NCBI GenBank assembly: GCA_040285825.1
Contig: JAUPSS010000004.1
Span: 434,001 to 498,000, forward strand
Source of the DNA: Eukaryota sp. TZLM1-RC
Lineage: Eukaryota; Metamonada: BaSk clade
Length of the DNA: 64,000 bases
Direction of reading: 5' to 3'
A program made the position numbers and the translations under genes. Below are positions 51,145 to 59,900 of this stretch, one piece after another (positions within the stretch are counted from its first letter, which is position 1; the number at the start of each line of letters is the position of its first letter). Below the pieces are notes generated by a model. The model did no database searches and was not told the DNA's origin. It saw only the letters and a program-made list of their open reading frames with translations.

Positions 51145-52911
51145 ATGATCATCACCAGCTCACAGCTTGAAACACTACTTAAAAACCTTCAAGATGTTCC
51201 ATCTATTCGAGGGATCCGCAAGTTTTCTCAGATCCTTTACTCTGTCTGTCATGCCACTGATGAAGTCTCTGAAGAAGAAGACTCTCTCCCAGTACTACTT
51301 GACACTGCTGATGACCACCAAACTGTCATCATTTTTGCTCTTACCCATCTGCGTCATATCTTTGATACTCTCCTCTCCACCACCACAGACCACACTTCCT
51401 CTCCCAAATGGCCCACTCTACAACGTCCCATTAAGCTCATTATTGCCAGTATCACTCACTTTATCGCATCTCTCACCAACTTGGGCAACTCTGACATCAT
51501 CAATATCGTTCTCCTGGGAGCTTCAACCCTTTCCCCCTTCTTTGCCCAGTTTCCCAACCTTGCAAAGGTAGCGGTGGCTTCATCATTGAAACTATGGACA
51601 CAAGAACCTGATCGTAAATCATCATTAGAAGAACAAGATCAGTTTAACAGGTCTGGAGCTTCTTTACCTGCATTTCAATTTCTGTCTTCTCTGGTCAAGG
51701 AGTTCACATCATCTAGCTCAGAAATGGCGGTCAAAATTCTACGGAGGTCTATAGAAGATTACCTTTCAGTTGCACGTTTCACTAGTGATTCTTCACAAAA
51801 ATTTCACAAATTTTTACTGGACACTCTCACTGATCTCTTCTCAAGTTGTCCTTCCCAATGCACTTATCCTTCTTTATTCTATTGCATTAGAGAGGCGGCA
51901 AGAGTGTTAAGGGGTGCGGTCATCAGTAGGAAAAACCATGGGAAAGCTGTTGTTGGAAAAGATAAATTTTATTCAAAAGGAAAGAAGTTGACCCAATCAG
52001 ACCTACGTCAAAAGGCACTTTCGGCAACCCAATTTGCCAGATTGAGGTTTTTAACTAGAATTGTGGGTGAGCTCGTTTCTAAAAATTTGGATGTGTCAAA
52101 TAATCCTGGTGATTTTGCCTTGTTATTACAACCAATTTTCTCAATACTTAATGGGACTGCTTCAATTGCAAATTCACCATCCACTTTTCCTGCACGGTTG
52201 TTAGCAGTAGAGCTCATTATTGACTTGTCAATCAAAACTGACACGTACTGTCACGTTATTTCATTGTTAACCCCTATCATAGAATCACCTTCCATAACAG
52301 GAAAGTTGAGTCCTACTCCTAAGAATTCAAATTTTGTTAATGTCGAGCTAACTCTTAAAGCAAGCGAAGGTATGGTTGGGACTCTTTTACTTGCCCAACC
52401 AGTTTTGGAAAAAACCACTAATTTGATTAAAAAGTTTGCTTATTTTTATAGGTCAAATCCCAGCTTTCCAGAGTTGCTATTTGCAGTCATCTCCAGTGGA
52501 AAATTAGCTTTAAAAACTGCCAATAGGGCTTTATTTAGTGGTATTAGTGATTTAATTGATGAATTAACTGTAAATGTGGGGTATATTCGGAAAAATAGAA
52601 GTTTAATTGATTTTCCCATGACGTCAGAGGATTCTTTGAAGAAATTCATTGACTCTGAAGCTGAGAAGTGTCCATTAGGCAAGGTTTTGCAGGTTAAAAG
52701 GATTAAAAATGAGTCTCAAGAGGTCAAAATAGAAAGTCAAAAATCTAGGAAATCCCGAGAAAATGATGTTAAAAAACCAAGACTTACAATCACAGATATC
52801 GAAGTCAATGTTAATTCAAATAAGGAAAAGGAACCAAGTATTCAAGAAGAACAGGTAAGGGATCTGGTTTTATCTTCTGATGAGGATTGTTATGTGTCTG
52901 ATTCAGAATAG
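51145..52911 (+). CDS. Noc2-like nucleolar complex protein (ribosome biogenesis)
   Basis: 588 residues from ATG to TAG, no intron. The C-terminal half shows the Noc2 signature: FALLLQPIFSIL ... PARLLAVELIIDLS (upper-case match to the Noc2 LLYPLVQ...FPLRF..I.LI segment), FYRSNPSFPELLFAVISSGK, and NVGYIRKNRSLIDFPMTSED with KCPLGKVLQVKR near 490-515, a hallmark of the family. Noc2 pairs with Noc1 and Noc3 in the nucleolus for assembly and export of pre-60S ribosomal subunits. It is shorter than yeast or human Noc2 (about 700-750), lacking a long N-terminal extension; an upstream exon cannot be excluded. The C-terminus is K/E-rich and acidic. Confidence 0.85.
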   Translation: MIITSSQLETLLKNLQDVPSIRGIRKFSQILYSVCHATDEVSEEEDSLPVLLDTADDHQTVIIFALTHLRHIFDTLLSTTTDHTSSPKWPTLQRPIKLIIASITHFIASLTNLGNSDIINIVLLGASTLSPFFAQFPNLAKVAVASSLKLWTQEPDRKSSLEEQDQFNRSGASLPAFQFLSSLVKEFTSSSSEMAVKILRRSIEDYLSVARFTSDSSQKFHKFLLDTLTDLFSSCPSQCTYPSLFYCIREAARVLRGAVISRKNHGKAVVGKDKFYSKGKKLTQSDLRQKALSATQFARLRFLTRIVGELVSKNLDVSNNPGDFALLLQPIFSILNGTASIANSPSTFPARLLAVELIIDLSIKTDTYCHVISLLTPIIESPSITGKLSPTPKNSNFVNVELTLKASEGMVGTLLLAQPVLEKTTNLIKKFAYFYRSNPSFPELLFAVISSGKLALKTANRALFSGISDLIDELTVNVGYIRKNRSLIDFPMTSEDSLKKFIDSEAEKCPLGKVLQVKRIKNESQEVKIESQKSRKSRENDVKKPRLTITDIEVNVNSNKEKEPSIQEEQVRDLVLSSDEDCYVSDSE

Positions 52912-53094
52912 GTTTTTAGTTTGGTTTGTTTATTTAATTTCGAATTGTTTCATATCTTTTTTTCATAAATTTAGTCTTTGTTTGAAGTTTTTGAAGGATT
53001 ATTTTTTCCAAAGATGAGATCAATTTAAATTTATGTAGTTTTAATAGGCGAACAAACACTGTAAAAGAGGCAACTTTACGTTAAAAAGAATTGT

Positions 53095-53885
53095 TTAACG
53101 AAGGTTTCGGCTATGTGCCTATAATGAGCCTTTTGTAACAAGAATGAGAACATATCTGAATATACCCATTTGCCAACTTCTATTAAAAGAAACATGTACT
53201 TGTTCTAATTCACCACAGCTCACCTTAAATCATGGTGTGAATTGTTCTAAATTGATAACCTGTCGTTCTTCATTACATGTTGCTGTTAGAGACACTGTTT
53301 TTAATATGACACGAACTGCAAGAAATTCGTGTATCAAAGCGCCTCTACTGAAAGAAACAGTGTCATTAAATAATTTTGGTTCTGATGACAGAGGTGATGT
53401 ATACTGTGATTGGATTGAGAACTCCGGAGTTGTTGTTGATTTTGTCTCCTGTAATGTTGCAAATGACACTTTAAAGGTTTAAAGAAGAAAACTTGATCCT
53501 GTAGATGCTCTTCAATTTAAGGCCAAAGAAAATCATAGAAAATATGACAAAGATATCGAAGAAGCTAATGGAAAGAAACAGACAAGTTCAAACAGTTAAG
53601 CTCAATTTATTCCTTGCCCATTGACTATAAACGGAAGACAGTCAGTAGAAACAGGATTCGTTCAAGAAACGAAGCAAAAATGAAGAGATTGGATATCATT
53701 CTAAATACAATTCGCTTTGATCAATAATTAATATCTATTAATATAATTTCTTTTATCGAATAAGAGAAACAATGGCGAGAGAAGAAGCAGATCAGGATTT
53801 TGCAGAGGAAATCTTGGTTCATTGAATTTAGTCCCATTTGTTCTGATTTAATTTTACTAAGTGTTTTGGTTCAATAAAATTATAT
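53095..53885 (+). mobile_element. Non-LTR retrotransposon 3' fragment (subfamily A)
   Basis: Encodes LCAYNEPFVTRMRTYLNIPI, zinc motif CTCSNSPQLTLNHGVNC and REL motifs (RGDVYCDWIENSGVVVDF; KENHRKYDKDI after a stop at 53480), with an internally rearranged C-terminal domain ending REEADQDFAEEILVH (53770-53825). The 3' end is CAATAAAATT near 53872. Confidence 0.85.
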
Positions 53886-54065
53886 ATCAAAAAAGAACAC
53901 AAAAACATTGAATACAAATAGGTGCTAATGTTGCCATAAGAAAGACTCCGAAGAGATAATTTGATGCCAGATATTTCGATATAAATAGAGGCAGAAGTAT
54001 GAGAAATCTGGCCACAATTTTGAAAATCAAACATTATTTTCTTACATACCGCAACATCCTACTTA

Positions 54066-54647
54066 ATGGAAGACGACTGGGAAGCTGTCCAAGTTGACGA
54101 ATACGGTGTCTCTAACACTACATCTAAAAAACCTCAACCAGAAGAAGAAGACTCTGACATTCCTGACGATTGGGAGCTCTCTGAAGAGGAAGAAGAAGAG
54201 GTAGTAAAGGCCACCCACGAAGAAGAAGCTGACTATGAAAGCACTCGTAAGCTGTTCGGTGAGGTAGGTGTTCGTGCTACCGGTGATCCAAATGACGCTA
54301 TTTCCGGCTTCAACCCCATCTCAGCGGCTGACTTTGAAACCCTAGGTACTGCTATTGGCAAGAAATGCCTTGCTTATCACAAGGATTCTCTGAATTTTGA
54401 TACCCTGGTCAAGACCATGCTCAATGTTGCCCTCACGAAACTCGACAGTGAAGCCGTTCGCCGCATAGCAGGTTTTGTTTCGACTATCGCTAACGAAAAA
54501 CTTGCTGCCGAGAAGGCCGCAAAAGGTGGAAAGAAGAAGAAGAGCAAGAAGGTCAGTCTAAAAAAAGAAAAGGTTAATAACCCTATTGACGTGCTTGATT
54601 ACGAAGAGGGTGCTGATTATATTGAGGATGATTATGGATTTATGTAA
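54066..54647 (+). CDS. Translation initiation factor eIF3 subunit J
   Basis: 193 residues. N-terminal acidic region with paired DDWE/DDWEL motifs (MEDDWEAVQVDE, DIPDDWELSEEEEEE), central FNPISAADFETLGTAIGKKC and a helical LVKTMLNVALTKLDSEAVRR block, then a basic KKKKSKKVSLKKEK stretch and the acidic C-terminus ending DYIEDDYGFM. This order is that of eIF3j, which binds the 40S decoding site and helps recycling and start-codon selection. The length is a little under that of animal or yeast eIF3j (about 260). No intron. Start ATG at 54066 is the first in frame. Confidence 0.9.
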   Translation: MEDDWEAVQVDEYGVSNTTSKKPQPEEEDSDIPDDWELSEEEEEEVVKATHEEEADYESTRKLFGEVGVRATGDPNDAISGFNPISAADFETLGTAIGKKCLAYHKDSLNFDTLVKTMLNVALTKLDSEAVRRIAGFVSTIANEKLAAEKAAKGGKKKKSKKVSLKKEKVNNPIDVLDYEEGADYIEDDYGFM

Positions 54648-55145
54648 TTTATAAGGTGTTTTTAATTTAGCATTGTATTCTTTTATCTGTGTGGTTTTTA
54701 ATGTGGTTTTTTGTGAAGGTTATAAATGTTTTAATTGATTTTAATGTAGATTATTATTTCAATAACAATGACAAAAACAATTTAAATGATGTGCTTTGAA
54801 AGTAATAGAGGTAAGGAGTGATCATTTATTTGATTGAAGCTAATTGTGTGGTAACCAAATGGATTGAACACTTGATGTAATCTAACCCTAACCGTAACCC
54901 TGTCCAAACAACAACTCAATATTGAATGTAAATTGCTCCTTACAATAAAGGTATTTGAAGAGATTCAAAAAAGAAAATCAAATGTTTATTAATCAAATTT
55001 TTGTGGCAAAAAGTGGAAAACTAGAACATATTAGATAAAGTTACAAATAACAAAATAAAAAACAGAAAAACGTAATAATTCGATAGATAAATTCAAAAAA
55101 ACTGCTGAGGTCTACATAAATCAAATAAATTCACCGCAATTACCA
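54648..55145. other. Intergenic region between convergent eIF3j and UPF0488 genes
   Basis: About 500 bp holding both 3' UTRs and a short telomere-like run at 54882-54901. Otherwise featureless. Confidence 0.5.
54882..54901 (+). repeat. Short interstitial telomere-like run
   Basis: CTAACCCTAACCGTAACCCT: three units of CTAACC-type sequence, one with a G for C. It reads as TTAGGG-type telomeric DNA on the minus strand. Too short to prove origin. Confidence 0.45.
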
Positions 55146-55565
55146 CTAGCCTTTTTTATCTTTTGCCATATATTCTCTTAATTTACCCCCAAAGGTCACA
55201 TGCAGCAAGTGTCGCTTTTTGGGGAAAGACACCTTGGGATTCTTTAAAGTATTAATTATTCTTTGTGATTCATTGGCTTGTTCCTTTGTTGGTCTTCTGT
55301 ATTTAAGGCCCAACTCCAATTGGTGAATCGCCCAGTTCTTCTCCTCTTCAAATCTGACCATGGCTTCGGCCTGAGGGTTTGGTGGATTAGGAGCGGTGGC
55401 TGGGGGAGAGGGTGTAGTGGTCAATGTTTTGAGTGCATCTTCTGGTATTTGGACTGTTGAAATGACATTGGAAAGATTTGATGCTTGGTCAGAGGCCGCT
55501 TTCCGCTTGATTTGCTTCATGCGATGTTGGCGATTGGCTGCTAGGATAGCTGCTGTGGAAGACAT
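55146..55565 (-). CDS. UPF0488 (C8orf33-like) protein
   Basis: 139 residues, ATG at 55563-55565, stop TAG at 55146-55148. The N-terminus is basic and helical (RQHRMKQIKRKAASDQ), the middle is Pro/Thr-rich, and the C-terminal 70 residues carry the UPF0488 signature: EEKNWAIHQLELGLKYRRPT, then IINTLKNPKVSFPKKRHLL, then TFGGKLREYMA. The family has no established biochemical function. It is convergent with eIF3j. Its start region would be cut by the LINE fragment beginning near 55630, which leaves under 70 bp of own promoter, so expression may depend on a compact promoter. Confidence 0.78.
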   Translation of the reverse strand: MSSTAAILAANRQHRMKQIKRKAASDQASNLSNVISTVQIPEDALKTLTTTPSPPATAPNPPNPQAEAMVRFEEEKNWAIHQLELGLKYRRPTKEQANESQRIINTLKNPKVSFPKKRHLLHVTFGGKLREYMAKDKKG

Positions 55566-55629
55566 TTGCGTAATGTAAGTACTGCTCTTTTGATGAAAGG
55601 TGAATTTCTAACGATATCTGATGCAAATT

Positions 55630-56165
55630 TCTTTTGAATAGACCTGAAAATGAAGATGAAAATACTTTTGGGAAACGCCGTGCTGATTTATTACACCAGG
55701 GTCTGATGGTGTGATAAAAGTTGTTGATGTTTCTAAGCATTCAGCAATTGATTTTGCCAATAAAGAAACTCCGCTCTGCTTTGCTGAAAAGAGCAAAATC
55801 AAACAGTACTATGGGCCCTTATCTCAGCTAGGATGTGTTGAGCATGTCAAGTATCAGCTGGTTCCATTTGCAGTTTCTCTTTTTGGTAACATTGAAATAT
55901 CTGGAATTAAATTTCTCGAAGGTTTCAGAAGTTTAATAAAAGAAAGAGCGGGAACAGAATTGAACTTCATTGTTTTGGCACAACAGAATTGTTTTCAGTA
56001 TTCTTAAAGCAATTCCCGAAATGATAACCAAAGCACTGCTACAATTAGGATTAGAGTATGAGAATCGCAAATTGAAGAGGTTTGATGATGTTGATGTGTG
56101 TATTGAGGATATTGGGTTCTAGTTTTTTGTTAAGTTGTTTTGTTTTCGTTTCAAAATAAAAAAAT
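55630..56165 (+). mobile_element. Non-LTR retrotransposon 3' fragment
   Basis: Carries a REL segment (KRRADLL near 55676, then PGSDGVIKVVDVSKHSAIDF after a frameshift) and the C-terminal domain (YQLVPFAVSLFGNIEISGIK, FLEGFRSLIKERAG; LKAIPEMITKALLQLGLEYE), and ends with AAAATAAAAAAATT near 56160. Several frameshifts. Confidence 0.8.
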
Positions 56166-56751
56166 TAAATAGAAAAAAACAAGTTTCTTGTAGAAAAAAT
56201 CAGATGCAATTCAGGGTTCCCTCCAATTCTTACATTTTTGATAGGATGCTCGGCGTAATTTAGATCTTCCTCTGTATATGACGATCAAACAAAAATTAAA
56301 ACAGCAACAGCACAATACGCGTACAGGTACACAATCCATGAAATAACAGTCATGTGGAAGGTCTCCGAAATGGTTCTGGTCTTTCATTGAGGAAATGTTG
56401 ACTTATTACTATCTCAAGCTGATTCCTGGAGTCCCTCGACCACATTATCTGACATTCAAGGAAAATAAACTTATCGTTATTCACCTTTCCATAATCATGG
56501 TGAACCTTCTTGTGGAAAATCTTACACCAATTGACTTTGGCTGAGTTCGTATACTCATCCCCGATCTGTGGCATTTTCAAAGTGTTTTTGAATCTATTTC
56601 AAAAATCTCTGTCTTCGTGATTTGATAGATTTGCGCAGATGACCACTGTCACCTGTTCCAAACCAAATTGTCGTTTCTCTCTTGAGTCTAGTACAATACA
56701 TGATGTTGAAATCACCTGATTTTCACTCTTTAGAATTCCGACAATTCTCAT
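56166..56751. other. Spacer left of the second gypsy element
   Basis: About 590 bp. Two collinear minus-strand frames (56599-56751 and 56350-56580, joined through one TGA) could be a relic (MRIVGILKSENQVISTSCIV ... MPQIGDEYTNSAKVNW). I do not recognise the product. Confidence 0.35.
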
Positions 56752-56923
56752 TGTTGGCTCCTCGCCATAGTTAGTTGTTTGTCTTTTACAGTAATCACGT
56801 GATGCCACGTCATCACGTATTTATCTAGATTGTTGTTTTATTTCATTTGATTATTTCCACCTTTGTAATAAACACCCCGTCTTCCTGTTTATTACCTCGA
56901 TGCATCTCCATACTAACCCAACA
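56752..56923 (+). repeat. Probable 5' LTR of the second gypsy element
   Basis: Starts TGTTGG and ends CCAACA, giving a 6-bp terminal inverted repeat, and includes the gag ATG 24 bp before its end, as in the other gypsy element. Contains TGATGCCACGTCATCACGT, a palindromic CRE-like block. Boundaries are inferred because the partner LTR is not in the window. Confidence 0.5.
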
Positions 56924-59900
56924 GTAATTACTGTGGCCCATAAGAGTAATCCAAGCCTGGTCGCTCCAATCCTACGCAATGCTGACCGCACTTCCTGTGC
57001 TCGCTTTGCCAAAGAATTGCGTGACTTCGCTATCCGTATGTTCCTGTCCCGCCCCGTCTCTTCAACTAATGTTCAGCTTTCCCGACGTAGCTTTCGTTCC
57101 TCTCGCCGCTCTACTCGCCGCGAAGAACCCGTCGAAGTAGCTCTGCCCGACGAAGAATCCAATCCCGTCGAAGAAAACCCTGAAGAAGAAGTAAACCCTG
57201 AAGACGTCCAATACAATCTCTACGATTCTATTGATGAAGCCCCCGAACCGGAATCTCTTGACTTGTTCTCCGAAGATGATGAGAACCCAGAAAACCTGTA
57301 TGAGCTTGTGGATGCTCATAACCCTGTTGCTGACGCTGAAGCCCTGATGTTACAATACATCCCTAGATGTATCGCCCCTGAAGTTCTCGATACATTCCTA
57401 ATAATCCACCAGATTTCCCCTAGAAAACCCAAGAAGATTCTTAAATATATCCTGTCCTGTACCAAGATAGAGGATACAGCCCAAGCCTACAAGCTGTATG
57501 ACCGTGTAACCCTGAACTTAAACTGCCGAGATGCTGAAGAGGCCATTTCGAAGTATACCCGTGACTTTATGAGAGTAACCCGGTAGACCCCTACTCTGCA
57601 GAGCAATAGCCAAGCTCTTACCCGTAAATTCCTGAATGGAATCCGTCCTGAACCTTTGAGAAGGTTATTGAAGTCTGAAGCAGAAGACTTCCTTATCTCC
57701 TCTATCCCCGAAATCCTAAAGCGTTTAACCGATCTCTTGGCTGAATATCATAGACCTTATTCCAAACATTACCAGCTATTTGAAGATAGACTAGCTAACA
57801 AGTATTCTGGAAATCCTAATCGAAGAAGGAATAACCAAAGGTCCCGAAGAACTCCTATTAGGAGGTATGTAACTCCGAACCAAGAACCACGAAGCACTGG
57901 AAGTAATGCTTCCCGATCTACTCAACCGCAAGCCCGTACTGATCATTCTAGCAAATTTCCCCTTTCTGAGACCATTTGTAACTATTGCAAGAAACCCGGA
58001 CATGTAGTCCGCGATTGCCCTGACCCAAACTGCAAATTGAGCCAAGTTAACAAGAAGAAACCTTATAAGAATCCAAAGAACCCTACTCACTTTAGAACTC
58101 ATTCTACCCGTAATAAGACTCAATCGAATTCTATTGTCGAATCCATTAAGGAAGGATTGAAAGAAGACTACTCGATCGACGAAACTTATTATTTTTGTAC
58201 TGTAACCCACTCCAGCTCATCTGACACTGAAGATTTAGCTTATAGCGTATCATTAAACCCTCTTTCAATAAACTCTGATAGCTACGCTGAAGACACTTCA
58301 ACCTCTCCTAGCCTTAATACCTTTCTCTCCGACTCCAACTGCTATGATCTGGACGATGTGTTTGAAAATCTAGATTTTATCCTCCCTGGCCGAGATTTCC
58401 CCTCATTTGAAGACTCAACGTATGTTGAACCTAACAAACCACAGGTTGCCAAGCAGAAGACACCCTCTTTTCCTGCTCGTTGTGCTAGAAACAAAGTACT
58501 GAAATCTACTCGGGCAGCCGCGATGCAGGACGAAAGGGTGAGCTCCTGTGAAGCTTCTGTCGTTAAAAAGGTAACTGATTCTTCACTAACTTCCAGTGAT
58601 TCTTTAGAGACTGATTTGCCTCAGATACATGACCAGAGGAAAGCCCTGAGGGATAACATCCATGATTTCTCGTTGGAGAGAGCAAGTTCTCACCTCGATT
58701 CTGATATGGCCCTCCTGGACGCTGACTGTGCACAACGACCTGGTCCATCTGATAAAAACTCATCTCTCGAAGAATCTTCTGAAAGTTCTATAACTGAATC
58801 TGCAAATACGTTAGTCGCAGCTAAAATCTCCGCCTCTGCTCCTGCCTGTCTAATAATCCCTGATAAGTCTAAGATCTCTTTCAGGCTGAAAGAACTGAAT
58901 CAACCTATGGACAAAAACTTGTTACACCTGAAGATATTTACCAAACCTGATCACTTTCTGTATGGTATGGTTGACACTGGAGCAACCGTATCCTGTATTT
59001 CCGAAGAACTCGCTGAAGTAGCCAAGCTCCACATTGAGAACCAAACCACCTCTTTAAGTTTAGCGGATGGAAAGCTAATTGATGTTAAGCTAGCCAAAGG
59101 AAGATTTGCCTTCATGTTAGGAGGAACCGCTAAACTAACCTATGTAACCTTGAGACTCTGTCTATTACCCTGTCCCAACAACTTTATTCTCGGTTGTGAC
59201 GCCCTGAAAAGCCTTGGTTTATTCACTGAAGATTTTCTGATTATTAATCTTTCAACCCACAACTTACAGATTCAAGAAGATGAATCTATTCCTGACTGTT
59301 TCCTACCTGATTCCCAGAACGTTTGCTCTCACGATGACCTATCTGATACCTCGACTGCCCCTGAATTCGTCCAAGCTTTAAGTGACGAACTATTAAAGAA
59401 GTTACCTGACATTGAGAAAACCAGCTTCAATCTCAATGATACTGCCCTGTCCGTAGAAGTTAAGAAACTACTGCTTAAGTTCCCTGATATTTTTGCTAAA
59501 CTACCCGCTCCTGAAGGAATAAAATGTGAACCAATGAAGTTAGAATTCTATGATGAATCCTCAATCGTTAGTAAGAAAGCAAGATTCTTACCACCAGACA
59601 AGCTAAAGATTGCTAATGAAGAAATTGATACCCTACTGAAGAACGGCGTTGCTGTCCCATATGATGGTTCATTCGCCTCACCAATCCATCTTGTTTGTGC
59701 CCCTGGCAAGGCACCACGATTAACAGGAGATTATTCAGGACACAAAGGTATTAACGATCTAACCATCCCTGTCCCTGCTGACTTACCAAGAATTACAGAT
59801 GTCTGTGCCTTCCTGTCTTCCGCCACCTATGTCGCAACTCTAGATCTCCCCAAAGCCTTCTGGCAATTGAATCTACGACCAGAGGATCAACCCAAGACTG

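Noticed and set aside
56350-56808. Minus-strand gene left of the second gypsy element
   Set aside because: The frames are split by a stop, part lies within the probable LTR, and I recognise no domain; kept only as a possible relic in the spacer entry.
57584-57586. Possible reassignment of TAG as a sense codon
   Set aside because: CNNM, Noc2 and UPF0488 end with TAG in the expected places, eIF3j and RCC1-LRR with TAA, and the kinase and CDCA-like genes with TGA, so all three are stops.
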